DNA of 64,000 bases from Brachyhypopomus gauderio (Eukaryota; Chordata; Actinopteri; Gymnotiformes; Hypopomidae), in assembly GCF_052324685.1 (NCBI RefSeq), contig NW_027506905.1, positions 654,501 to 718,500 on the forward strand, in the 5' to 3' direction. How positions within the stretch are numbered: the first letter of the stretch is position 1; each line of letters opens with the position of its first letter. The translations under genes were made by a program, and so were the position numbers. This document shows, in pieces, positions 16,466 to 28,100 of the stretch. The notes below the pieces were generated by a model. It made no database searches and was not told the origin of the DNA. It saw only the letters and a list, made by a program, of their open reading frames with translations.

Positions 16466-17180
16466 GTCAGCTAGCTATTTGTTTCTGTGGTTTATTTCCG
16501 TAATACAGCCATTCCCGGCCGATAGGGGGCGCTAAAATATTTCGAGGTGCTGCCTGACGTTTATTTCCCTTCTAAGAAGAAGAGAGAGCCGGTAGTAGCA
16601 GAGTGGGCACAGATGCTTCTGCCTTATATCGGATCAACTCGAACACTTGTTCAGCTCGTATTAACACATGCGAGTGTGTAAACGGATTTTTACATGAATA
16701 GGCTGCCTAACTAGTTCTAGAAGTGTAGTGACGTGAGTAGGCTGCCTAACTAGTGCTAGAAGAAGTGTAGTGACGTGAGTAGGCTGCCTAACTAGTGCTA
16801 GAAGAAGTGTAGTGACGTGAGTAGGCTGCCTAACTAGTGCTAGAAGTGGCCTCGTCTTGTTAGGCTTCCTCGTGACGTTCCATATCTACGTAACAATCCA
16901 AACGTCCCTTTGTGAGACGTAGCGACGTGTTAACGAAGAATCTAGCAGAGTAATTAGTGAGCTAATCATTAGGTGAATTAACTCGAAGTACTTTCTGCAG
17001 TGGTCACGTTTTAGAAGGATCCCGACCCAACCAGTTAGCAAACGGTAATTACAGCTTTTAATTGAAACGGGAGAGGTGAGATTGCGGTCTGTGGGGGATT
17101 GAGAAATTCAACAGTGTGATGTTTATATCTGAACACATTTATCTCCCTTTTACAGGCAACTTCTTTGTTGTATAAATATT
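16466..17180. promoter_or_regulatory. Head-to-head promoter region of pigx and cep19
   Basis: The start codons of pigx (minus) and cep19 (plus) are 715 bases apart. A likely cep19 5' UTR intron runs from the donor GAGAG/GTGAG (17076) to the acceptor TTTTACAG (17155), so the shared promoter is shorter still. It contains a tandem array with TGACGT cores. Confidence 0.6.
16699..16847. repeat. 39/42-bp tandem repeat, 3.6 copies, with TGACGT cores
   Basis: Units start TAGGCTGCCTAACTAGT at 16699, 16738, 16780 and 16822. Units one to three end GTGACGTGAG. The TGACGT hexamer matches the core of CRE/ATF sites. The fourth unit is cut short. The array lies inside the presumed two-way promoter. Confidence 0.92.
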
Positions 17181-18137
17181 ATGTCAATAATAGCCAAGAG
17201 ATGTGGGGTTAAGTTTGAACCACCCTCAATCATCCTCATATATGAAAATGGAGATGAAAGCAAGATCCGTAAAAGAGTAATTCCAGTGAGGAATTTCTCC
17301 ATGTACTCAGGTTTGATGTTTTTCTTTTTTATTTCTTTTTCCTTTTTTAAAATATATTGTCAGTTGTGATTTTTCACTGCAATCGAAATTTGTCCTCTGC
17401 ATTTACCCATCTGTGCAGTTAAAACACACATACACTAGTGATTACTAGGGGGCTGTGGATCACGCGTGCCCAGAGCGGTGGGCAGCTCTAGCCCGGCCCC
17501 GGGGAGCAGTTGGGGTTAGGTGCCTTGCTCAAGGGCACCTCAGTCATGGCCTCAGGTCTGGGAATCAAACCACGATCCTCCGGTCACAAGACCAGTTCCC
17601 TACCACAGGACCATGACTGCCCCGGTCTTCCCATATTACCGACACTTTTGCTATGGAGCACAGACCAAAAAATCTGGGTTTTACTTATACCTTAAAGCTC
17701 ATAAAGTTTCATAAACTAACCCATGTTGACTAAAATGAAAGTCGGTCGGTTGGTTGGTTAAACGTTTGTCTTGCCTCTTCTGTCCAGATTGCAAGAGGGC
17801 TGCAGAGAAACTGAAGCACCATGTCCGCCATGGTCTCTACCTTGAATGTGTGCCCTTGGCCCAGCTAGAGAGACTACACGTGGTGCTACGCGACCACCTT
17901 TGTGGTCTCACAGTAGAAGAGAGTCTGGCTGCTCAGCGGTGCCCTCAGGAAGAAGATCTCAACAAGCTTAGTGATAATGAGCTGAATGGCAGGAAAGCCC
18001 AGATGGATGTGTTGTTTGAGCGAAACCGCTGCTACAAGGACGATCCTGCCTTCGTGTACGACCTTGAGGTGGAGTTTCCTGAGAACAGTGTGCGGGAAAT
18101 CTGTAGCTGGGATGACGACCAGTCGGATGAGTTTTAA
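17181..18137 (+). CDS. cep19: Centrosomal protein 19, complete
   Basis: Cep19 is a small centriole/basal-body protein that recruits RABL2 and supports ciliogenesis; human CEP19 mutations cause obesity. Coding exons are 17181-17310 and 17788-18137, joined in phase 1 (TCA G / AT TGC), giving 159 codons against about 163 in human. The N-terminus [19 protein letters not shown] and PVRNFS match the human protein closely. The C-terminus has [34 protein letters not shown] and ends SDEF. The start is chosen because it opens the conserved block and follows a clear acceptor at 17155. The intron holds a SINE. AATAAA at 18159-18164 lies 21 bases past the stop. Confidence 0.96.
17355..17623 (-). mobile_element. 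tRNA-headed SINE, cep19 intron (minus orientation)
   Basis: On the minus strand it begins GGGCAGTCATGGTCCTG, has a tRNA-like head with a B-box relative (GGTTTGATTCC), a body with AGGTGCCCTTGAGCAAGG and ends in a short TTGACAATT-like tail near 17355. A second copy lies at 40524-40796. It is a SINE and not a tRNA gene, as the anticodon arm is not conserved. The family name (V-SINE-like) is a guess. Confidence 0.75.
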
Positions 18138-18158
18138 TATGCTGTTTGTAATGCCATA

Positions 18159-18164
18159 AATAAA
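18159..18164 (+). terminator. Candidate poly(A) signal of cep19
   Basis: AATAAA 21 bases after the cep19 stop codon. If used, the 3' UTR would be unusually short (about 40 bases). Confidence 0.45.
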
Positions 18165-20022
18165 TAGCGTGTTGTATATATGGATATTACATACACCCAC
18201 CACTTGTTCCTTTGGAGGCATTTCCCCACATCCATTTAATGCATATGACTGTTAACATGGAGCTCCTTTACTGAAGAGTCCACTGACTGCTTATCCCCAA
18301 TTCTGATGTGACCTTGTTGCATGATTTACATGTTCAACTTTAAACAAGTGCAAACCTAGGACTCGAGTTTTTCCCTTGCCGGTCCATCACAGCAAATCAG
18401 TCTATAAACAACACTGTACAGCATGTATGAATATTGCTAAATATTTATTTTTTGTTTGCTTTTATGAAAATTGGTACTGAACATCTAGGCCACATCTCAA
18501 GGAACATTGTTAATCATATGAAAGAATTTCACAGTAGAATAAAAAGATGTTTGGTTCTGTATAGTACTTCAATATTATGATAAACCAGAAGAAAACAGCA
18601 AAGAAATATGTTCTGATTGTCATTCTTTCAGTCTTCCCACTCATTGAAATATTTGTTTTTGAATTGTAGCTACTGACGTTTCGAAGGTTGGTGTATACTA
18701 GCAGAGGACCATGCAGGCTCAGCAGTAATGCAGTTGCAGTTAAATATAAATCATATAATTCCATATTTATCACAATAAATCAGACATTACAAGATAATAC
18801 AACAGTAGTGCAGCATAGATCAGTGCTTACACCACCTAATCTCACTTTGGTAGATACTCTACATTTGTGCCATCTCTTTAATATTAAAAATTTTTCACTT
18901 ACAGCAAGTCACAAGTGGTCCGATTATCCTCGATTGCTTCATGAGCACGGGGCACATTATAGGACCATTGCTAATTTAAAATCATTCACAACATTCATAA
19001 AGCATCTCAGAATTGGAATACTGAATCAGAATCAGTCGCCCTAGCCTTAAGTCCAAAAATCCAAAAATGTTTGCAGCGTCAGAAACATTCAATTAAAGAT
19101 ATGTAGAGCCTCTACAGTAGAGCTTTCTTTTTTGCTCTTCTCTCTCAGCTCTCCTCTATAACACGGGCAAAATATGGCTGCACGAGATTATTCTTACCCA
19201 GCGTGGTCAAACAAACAGGGCAGCTGACGCTGAGCTCCCACTCCAACTCCGAGACACTTGTAAGGATGCGGGCCTTGGTCATGGTGCTAAATAGAAATGA
19301 TTTCTACTCAAAATGCAAAACTCCTAGAGACAATGGCAGATACTGCCAAAACATGAGTATTACTATTAATATACAGTCAGAGATGGACACAGGGTTTGAA
19401 GGTTTGCACAATGACACGTCCTTTTGAGCAGATGAGATGCTGTTCATCTGGTGGAGTTACAGAAGTAGTCACTTCATAGTTTAAGTGCAAGTAAATTAAA
19501 TCCGCTTTCACTACTATATCCAGGAGAACAGCTGCACTTGGCATCTCACACATTTACTTTTGACACGTGTTCAAAGTAAATCCACATAGTTAAATAAGGT
19601 CAGACTATAATCTAGCAGTGAATGTTTTGTGCAGCAACAACATTCCATAAGCACATATGTAAAACAAGTTACAGATGCTTCTGGTGCTTGGAGTTCATAC
19701 AGCAATAATAATCTACACTGCTGTTTCAGTAGAATGGTGTGTATGTGTGTAATATATATAATATATATGCGCTTTCACTTTCCATATCCTGTTGGAATTT
19801 CAATGCATAAAACAGATACCAGTTTACTTGCAGCACAAGAATCAACCTTTCAATTAGACAGTTCAAGTACATAAAAAAAAAATAAATGTTTTCATTATGA
19901 CCCTCTTTTCCTTTACCAGTCATAGAGAAAGTAATATATACTGTACATATCCTATTTTACCACATAGACAAAATACATATATACGTATATACTCATGTAT
20001 AAAAGTAGTATAACTAGAAATC
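18165..20022. other. Convergent spacer between cep19 and ing5, probably 3' UTRs
   Basis: cep19 and ing5 converge on this 1.86-kb tract. Minus-strand AATAAA at 18444-18449 could end a 1.6-kb ing5 3' UTR. ORFs of 80-118 codons on both strands (for example 18688-19044) show no domain, and I do not call them genes. No known repeat family recognised. Confidence 0.45.
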
Positions 20023-23000
20023 TCATTTTTTCTTCCGGTCCTGAGTGCACCGTGGACAAAACCTGGGGATGAAAAACAAAATGTTACTATACAGTTTCTG
20101 AGGTTTATTTTTTTCCATAAAAGCTGCATTTCTTTGTTCTTTACTACACCATGTGATAAACCTACCATTTCCCTTTGGGCTTTGTTGAAAGATCCACACA
20201 AGCAAAGTGAAACCACTCGATAGGACACTATTCATAAAAGAAAATGAAGAAAATTACGTTAATGGGAGTTTGAAACATGGGGGGGGGGGGGCACAATGGC
20301 AAAAACTGCACTCAATACATTAAAGTGTAAGTTACGGTACACATTCCATGTATTGCTTAACTCTTTGAAAAAAGTCCAGGAAGATTTTATGAGAGGGTTG
20401 TACAATATCCAAGGGAACACCAGAAATGGCAAACAAATTCTAAACAGGAAGCAATGTTCCTTCAATATTATGTTTGTGTCCACCCAATATATAGGCTTTA
20501 AATAAAGCGCCAAAAGAAAGAGACAGTAGTAAAGGAGGCCTACATCAGGGTTGTCACATCCAATCATTTCTCCATACGACACTTGGTGGCACAGACAGTA
20601 TGTGGGCTCGTTTGGATCTACTGGCATGTCCAGGACGTCTGATGGGTGCACTGGCAGGAGGGACTCGGAGAACTCAGGACTTGAAACATACAGAAAGACA
20701 AGGAACCATAAGAATGATCCTGCAGTCATTGTAATTATACACAGGATAAGATGCCAAACATCCCATGATATTGGACACTTTTGTGATTAAGGTAAAGGCA
20801 AAGGACAGCTTATTAAGGCTTACACTATGAAGGCTAAATCAAAGTAGGAAATGCTCAGCAAGCCAAAGCACTACAGATAAGGAAGGGTTCTCTCTTTATT
20901 TAACCTGTTTTTCATTTTTTTCTTTCGGGGTGAATCATCATCTGAGCATTTTCTTCCTCTGCCTTTGGGTCCTCGTTTTTCCTTCAGGCCTCTTGCACCC
21001 CCCTCTGAAAACCAAACAAAGAGTCGTGCTTAACCCAAACTGCCATGTGTGGACAGACAGTAGAATTTAGGAACAAACCCGAGGTTCCTGCCAGTTCTTT
21101 CAGAAACCCTGGATCCGGTACAATTTCACCATAAAATTGGGTGCAGTTAATCTGATTTGCAGCCTCCACCACGAGGACGCCTGACTTGCTGTGGTACATT
21201 CCACTTCACTGAACATCTGTGGTTGTGTGATCCGTTAAATGAAAATGTCTGGGTTGCATTTAAAATACGCAATCCAATCCCCCAAACGACGAAAGCTCAT
21301 TCCAGTTGGTGGTGCAACACACCCATGCCAACACATACCCCATACATCAACAGATGAACTCAGTCTTACTTTTGAGTGCTCGATTATCTGGACTCTCATA
21401 TCCACTGACGTCCAGTTTCTCCTTGAGCTCATTTTCAAATCGTGCCAGGTCTGCGTCCAGCCTTCGGATGTGCTTGTCAACCTAAAACACATTAAAACAC
21501 TGATCTCTCAATAAATAAATAAATAAAAATCAGCTGCACCTTATTTTCACATCATAACTGTTTGTGAGGAAAATTATGCACTTTCTAACCATTTCATAGG
21601 TTTGCATAGCAAGCTGCACTTTGTCGTCACTGTATTCTTTACATTTGCTGTAGGCACTCTGAATCTTCTGTAGATGCTCCACTCTCTGTTCAGAAGCAAG
21701 GTTCCGTACATTTGTGATGTACTCTTCAGCAAGCTTATCGATTTCTCCCTTCTTTTCTACCATGTTGGAGGAAGACAATTATTCAGCTGAGGACCAAAAC
21801 ACTGAATTCAATTCAGAACAATTTGGTACAGAGAATATGTGATCACATGACCCTTAACTTATCAACTTACCCTCTGTCCTGTTGTCCAGTTCTCGCATCA
21901 GGGTGAAGTTTCTCTGAAGTTCACATGGCAAATTTTCTATGCCTGAGGTGATGCAATAGATTTATCAGCTGTTTTACTTTGATGGATTTCTGCACTGTTA
22001 TATCCTAGATCCTATTTGATAGGACAACTGACTGTGCCAAAGTTGCCTTTCACAAATCATTAAAGCGCATACATAAAAGGGGGGACTGATTTTAATCGTT
22101 TTATTTCCAAGAAATCAGCTAGGTTATACTAGCCAGATAACCCAGTGCCTCCCACTGTGCCATCACTTACGCCACGTAACGTTAGCTACCTGGCTAAACA
22201 AACAAATATCATGCACAACTGCAATGTATTTCTTAAAAGTAATCTTTAACCGAACAAAATCTGCATATTTAATTAATTATAAATAGCAAACAGTATCTAC
22301 TGGACAGCTGTAACAGTGCTGATATTATAAAGCTATGCTAGCTAGTTAGCCATCCACTAGACCAGTGGTTCCCAAACTTTTTCTGCCGTGCCTCCCTTTA
22401 GTAGATGAGAATATTTTTGCGCCCCCCCCCTACACCCCCCCCCCCCCCCCCCCCCCATATTGACTAGGGATGTGCTGAAAACTTACAAAAACAATAGGTT
22501 CACAACTTTGGTCAAACATGAAAAAAATAAACTGCAAGAAATCTTTTAAATGGTTCAAGAATTCTAAATATAATTTAAAATAAATAAGGAGATGAAATAA
22601 GAGAAACAGCAATTCATATGCGGCTAGTTTGCTAGCGCAGACATCACGCAGAGCACAAAGCATGTAACGGCCAGAAATATGTGTACTGTCTCTTTAAGGG
22701 AGCGAGTTGAGCGCGCGTATGGAATATTGTTTTTTTAGCTTTCCGCCGTAGACCGAGTCAGACCACTGCTCTTTATTTTATTTCTGTAAGTAACGCATTA
22801 AATGAGCTTTGGACAACTCACCAGTTCACGTATTAACAGTGAAGTATTGCTGGAGCCCAGGTTAATTTTGGTCAACCAGCAAATAAACGGACTAAGTGGA
22901 ATACCACCAGCGCGAGAATTAAGGTTGAACTAACTCCGAAAAGCAAGCAATACAAGCATATTTAGACTGAATAGATCTGTTTTTATGGATCGGTCACATT

Positions 23001-23264
23001 GTCCCCGATACCCAATCTAGAATTTTTTCAGATATTAATATCGGAATCGATGCATCCCTAATATTGACACATGTGCACGTTTTACTTTCAAGCTCCGCGC
23101 CCCCCCTGCAATAGCTCCGCGCCCCACCTAGGGGGCGCGCCCCCCACTTTGGGAACCACTGCACTAGACCTACCTGACCCAACACTGTACCATGATGTTG
23201 AACCTGCCGCCTATTTATTTAATCAAGTGACAAGAGCCAACAGAAAGAGACCTACCTATATAGG

Positions 23265-23319
<55 letters not shown>

Positions 23320-24058
23320 CCTGACTACACCATTTACAACTCGGCCAGCCGCAGTGAGGAACACTCTCCCCAGCATTGACTTCTTACAAACTTTCATGGT
23401 TCACTAGATGGGTTAGTTAGCCACGTAGCAACGGTGCGTATGTAGCTGTAGCTATGCGTGCTAACTAACTGCCTGTAATACAGTTAATGCAACAGGGAGA
23501 CGTCAATAGATTTAGAGACCAGCAGGTAGTTGGGAACCAGGCTGACTGTTCAATTCCGCCATAAAGTTAGGCACGTAGCCCGGCTAGCTAGTTAGCCACG
23601 TAGCCCGGCTAGCTAGTTAGCTTATATATGTAGCTACGTCACACCCTACACTCAACTAGCTAGCCCAGCTAACTACATAAACAGCCGTTGGTTGGTGAAC
23701 GTGGATATCGAGAATTACATTTAGAGGGTCGAAACAACTACGAAATATAACCGGTGGCCGGAGAAGCGGCCCGTAGTTGAACTTCCGTAGCCAGCGGGGC
23801 TGGTGAAACACACAGCGGCCCGGGAGGCTCTCCCGCTGGGTAGGCCCGCGTTAGCATCATAAGGGTCTTAGCGACCACAGCTAGCTCGGGCCACTCTGAC
23901 GTTTATACCCACTGTATAAAAAAGCTCGCTGTGGGCCACCAGATCCTTTCCAGCGCCAGATGTATTTAGAAAATGTAACACTTGGTTTCTGTCGCTGACA
24001 CACTGAGAGTTGTACACTTACTGTCGAGGTAGTGCTCGAGATATATAGCGGTCGCCAT
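20023..24058 (-). CDS. ing5: Inhibitor of growth protein 5 (PHD-finger reader), complete
   Basis: ING5 is the H3K4me3-reading subunit of the HBO1 and MOZ/MORF acetyltransferase complexes in the nucleus. Exons (minus, 5' to 3'): 24022-24058, 21871-21942, 21590-21756, 21370-21481, 20905-21004, 20544-20679, 20166-20227, 20023-20062, totalling 726 bases and 241 codons (human 240). The N-terminal ING coiled-coil region includes [13 protein letters not shown] and [21 protein letters not shown] basic linker follows (exon 5, Lys/Arg/Gly-rich). The PHD finger has all eight ligands: C191, C193, C204, C209, H215, C218, C231, C234. The protein ends [32 protein letters not shown] and [12 protein letters not shown] favour ING5 over ING4. 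Intron 1 carries a hAT element. Which fish paralogue it is cannot be told. Confidence 0.94.
22363..23161. mobile_element. Non-autonomous hAT transposon (799 bp) in ing5 intron 1
   Basis: Starts CAGTGGTTCCCAAACTTTTT and ends ACTTTGGGAACCACTG, an inverted pair typical of the hAT superfamily. It is flanked by a perfect 8-base target duplication CACTAGAC (22355-22362 and 23162-23169). It contains poly-C runs (22422-22456) and no transposase ORF. The perfect duplication suggests fairly recent insertion. Confidence 0.9.
23268..23313. repeat. (TA)n microsatellite in ing5 intron 1
   Basis: A pure TA array of about 23 dinucleotides, just outside the hAT element. Confidence 0.93.
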
Positions 24059-25128
24059 GTTCGCGATCTTCAGATCATGTAGCTGTTTTCAACAGCAGCC
24101 CGCGTGAAGTGGAACAACACAGGCATCTACTTAATAATTCATGAGGCTCCTCGTGTCTATTGGCTAAGGGGACGGTGTTTCGTATACAGTTTCCTGATTG
24201 GATATTATTGGGGTTTGGCTTATTTCTTAAACATTAATGTGATGTGAAGTTAGTTGGCTAGAAGTTTACGATTTAACTTTTTTACTAGTTCTCCTTGGAT
24301 TGAAATCATCAATATGATTAACTGAAAACTAAACGTTGTTTGAACGACTTGTGTTTATAATCATGAATCTTTCGGTATCGAATGCCTATTTGTAGCTGGT
24401 ATAATAATAATAATTGTGGGAACGTGTTATGGGGACATGTAGTTTGAATTTAATGAAAGGACTGATCGAGTTTAATGGTAAAGAACAGTAAGGTAATCAT
24501 TGAATTATAACCCATTAGTGCTTGTTTCTTGTAAGATTTTGAAAGGAATTGATGGGGTGTAAAGAAAGCATTTGCTCAAAGGACTTGGTTAATTCAGTTA
24601 GTTCTGTTGTTTTATCTTGGCAATTTGAGCGTTTGCAAAAATGCAAAATTCGTGTGTATCTTTAAAGTCTTTAAAACACGTACTTAAGTTTACCATATTA
24701 ACGTTGATGTATGAAAGTCTTATAAATCTCGAATGCATACTTTAGTTTGTAATTACGCAAAAAACAACTATTCCAGTTTAATCTCCTACAGGCCTCAATA
24801 TACATTTAATTTAAATAACCATGTGACAGCGCCACGTATGACCCCGGAAATGTTTTTAGTACACTAGCTTGTTTTAGTTGTTTTCTTATTTCGTTTTCGA
24901 AAAGCGATAGTCGTTTGTTCTGGCACACAAAAAAGTAACGCGTCTGCAGTCAGTAAAGGGAACTGCAGCCAAAAACGACAGTGTTGGCGGAAGGTTTCTC
25001 AGTTTGATTCACTTCCTCGGGTCACTGTGTTAGGAAAAGATACCATAATGTTGTACTGCGACTCACTGTTTAATTTACAACAACGACCAACGTGAGCTAA
25101 TTTATCGATTGCAATGTTGTGAAAATAA
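24059..25128. promoter_or_regulatory. Head-to-head promoter region of ing5 and impact
   Basis: The start codons of ing5 (minus) and impact (plus) are 1070 bases apart. Three ATTGG (inverted CCAAT, NF-Y-type) motifs at 24159, 24197 and 24207 lie 100-150 bases upstream of the ing5 start codon. No other promoter element is clear. Two short uORFs close to impact are listed separately. Confidence 0.5.
25048..25122 (+). promoter_or_regulatory. Two uORFs just upstream of impact
   Basis: A 15-codon uORF (25048-25095, MLYCDSLFNLQQRPT) and a 2-codon uORF (ATG TTG TGA, 25114-25122) precede the impact start codon at 25129. The second stops 6 bases before it. Both matter only if this stretch is in the mRNA, which the sequence alone cannot prove. 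Confidence 0.4.
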
Positions 25129-28100
25129 ATGGATAAAGCCGTGGAAAATGCAAGCGATCTCCAGTGTCAGGTAGACTATGAGTTCAAAGCACAAACTGTA
25201 TTACCAGGCTGTTACCAGACGAATCTTCAACATATTTACTCATTTCCAGGTTGAAGAGATCGAAGCGCTTTCGTCTATATATGGTGACGAATGGTGCGTG
25301 ATTGACGAGGCATCAAGAATATTCTGCATAAAAATATCAGATGACATTTATATGCCAAAATGGTCAGTTTGTTTACAGGTAAATAAATTGCATATTTCAT
25401 CTGTAATATTTAATATATATATATTGGATTTAATTGGATTTAACATGATTTGTTTATTATATTGTTTGGAAGATCATCCTGCCCGAGGACTACCCAAGCT
25501 CAGCTCCTCCACTTTACCAGATAAAGTAAGTATAGAGTATTTGCTCTGATTTCATGTGAAGGGTGCACATTATATTCCCCACTGTAAAATAAGCTTGACT
25601 CTGAGTCTGCTGTAGAATGCCCTCTTTATAGCATTACTAACACGGCTCTCCGCTGCTGTTTATGCCACAGGTGTTTCTCTTTTTATGTCAGCGTGCTCAT
25701 GTATTTACCCTGTCACTCTTGGGCTTGTTACTTTGCCATTATCTTGGCTGTGGAAATGAGATGAGGACGTTAGACAGCAACTGTTTGAACAAAAGGGCTG
25801 CAGCGTGGCTCCTAGCACCATATCAACGTCCTCGCTGTGTTCTGTTTCAGTGCAGCGTGGCTAAGAGGTCCAGACAGAATCAAACTGTCAAACAGCCTTG
25901 AGGAACTCTACCTGTGAGTATAGAACTTCCACATGGCCTCTCACATTCCTACTGTTTAGTTCATTTAACATTTCTGAGGATCACTGAACAGAATCACATA
26001 TGCTTACTCTGTAGTGAAATGTTTCATGAAAAATACTGTGATAATTGCAGTTTAGTGTGGAGAACAGGAATACAAGTTGCAGTATATGTTGTCACTGTTG
26101 AAATAATAGTTATGATAATTAGTAAAATACCACAGAGTGTGTATAGAGCAGAAGCCTTTTGTTTTTGACTTGTATGTATTGTACAATGACAGTGAGAATG
26201 CTGGAGAGAGCATCCTCTACCTCTGGGTGGAGAAAATCCGGGAATTTCTAACAGAAACATCACAAAGTGGAAACACAGGTAAATGACTTCGATCCACAGG
26301 CTTCATAACTACATACAAAATTATTCATCAGTGTATTTGAAAATGATTTCTGCTCACCCACATGTACCAATTGGTCTAGTTGGCCAAAGCCGAAAAATGT
26401 GCTCTGCTTCTCTTCAGATTGTTTCGGTTGCCAGTATATCAGAAAAGCTTTTATTATTTTTTAAGCCTCTATATTTGACTTACTGGGAGAGTGAAACAAA
26501 GGTAATAGTAATATTAATGTCTTCCATTACACACTTTGAAGATATGCGGATTTATATTTCAGCACATTTAAATCGGCATAAAATAAAGTTGTCTCTTCAG
26601 ATGCCTGTTCAGAGGAAATTGAGTGCACTGAGTCACCGGATTTTCCTGCCATGGGTGATCATGCTTAAAGCAACAGCTCATTTATCACAGCTTTCCAGAC
26701 GTGAGGCCTGTCACAGTTAGCTGTTGGAGCTGGTTCGATACTGTAACCTTTGTGAGAAAAATGTAGGCAAACTCTTTCAACCTAGTGGATGGCAAAGCTC
26801 TTTCAGACGACTCCTCTGCTGCCTTTGTGTTGTACTGGGGCACTGGTCAAAGTCGTCTATACTGAGAGCAACAGCACACACTGTGGAGAACATCGGCTAG
26901 AGAGATATAGAGAGAGAGAAAGAAACATTGTGAATTAATAACATATGGTGGGCTGTGTGCACTGTTTTTTAAATATTTTAAGACACATAAATCTTTTGCA
27001 AATGGGACCCGTTGAGGGTGAGAGGTTGAGGGTGAGAGGTTGGTGTTTTCCATCACTCTGTGGCATGAGGGAAAGTCCGTGGCACCAGTTACTACAAGGG
27101 GAAACTGAATTTTGCCAGATTGCACAGTGGATGGCTCCAGCTCCTTCCTATAACTCACTAGGTGTCAGTGTTTTATTATAAAATCAAGTTAACTTCCTTG
27201 TTTATCACACATCTCATGTGTGTAGTCTATTACTTGTTTACTGGTCTAAAACCTGATAAATTAAGCCTTTATTCAGCCATGTTCTATATGTTCATGATGG
27301 ATAATGGACTCTGATATCTGGCCTTGTTTGCTCCTCACTGTTCATTACCTGCTTCTGCCAGACAACTGGTGAACAGCTTTCTACTCCTGACTATCTTCGG
27401 CTTACTAACCTCTTGGGCTGCATGATCCACTAGCTGCCAATCCATGGGTTGGTGTGAGCTATGGTCTAGCACAGAGGTGTTCAAATCTGGACGTCAAATC
27501 CAAATCTGGCTTTTGTAATCCCTCATGGTTTATTCAATGATTAATGGAGCCGGTTGGACGCTTTGTCACCACAACTGAGTCCTAGTGTAAGGGAGGGTGG
27601 AAGTCAGTAGACCTGGACCTTGAGGTCTGGGATGTGAATGCGTGTATTGTTTCACATTAAGGTCCCGCCATTATCGGTCTTCAAAAACGCTATAAAAAGA
27701 GTGCATCCATGTATTAGAAATGATCACTGGTGGATCGTTATGTACCTTCATTTCCATTGTGTAAAAATGCTTTTTCTTCCCCCCCTTAGCCTTGAAGTGA
27801 AATTATTGGCAGAGACCATATTATTGGCTCCAAGCTCATGCTTCAGTTTATCATGTTTAAGCTGATAAATAAATGTGTAATCTGGGGACATGTGCCAGCT
27901 CTGGTGGGTGCTAAAACAGACCACATCCTACCAGCGACAGCAGGCTCTGCTTTTTTGTTTTTTTTTTTGAAAAGCGCTAAACAACATGGCACCCAGAAAG
28001 CTCGGATTTTGTGCTACACTGGGGACCACTGATTGCCAAAATCCATTTGCGCTGGGGCCACTGAGAGCGGTTCAGTTTCTCTGATGTTGCCTGCGGGTTG

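Noticed and set aside
16699-16847. Possible CRISPR-like array
   Set aside because: Units are contiguous with no unique spacers, and the genome is a vertebrate. The same applies to the arrays at 9445, 10263, 36131 and 60143.
17355-17623. Fourth tRNA gene suggested by a B-box-like motif
   Set aside because: Part of a SINE with a degenerate tRNA-like head. The cloverleaf arms do not pair, and a second copy occurs at 40524-40796.
20259-20729. Minus-strand ORF of 156 codons in ing5
   Set aside because: Its middle is ing5 exon 6 (20544-20679). The rest is read-through of flanking introns.
26283-26720. ORF of 145 codons directly after impact exon 5
   Set aside because: It begins just past a normal donor site, ends without conserved motifs, and the next impact residues are found instead at 33503. 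Treated as intronic.
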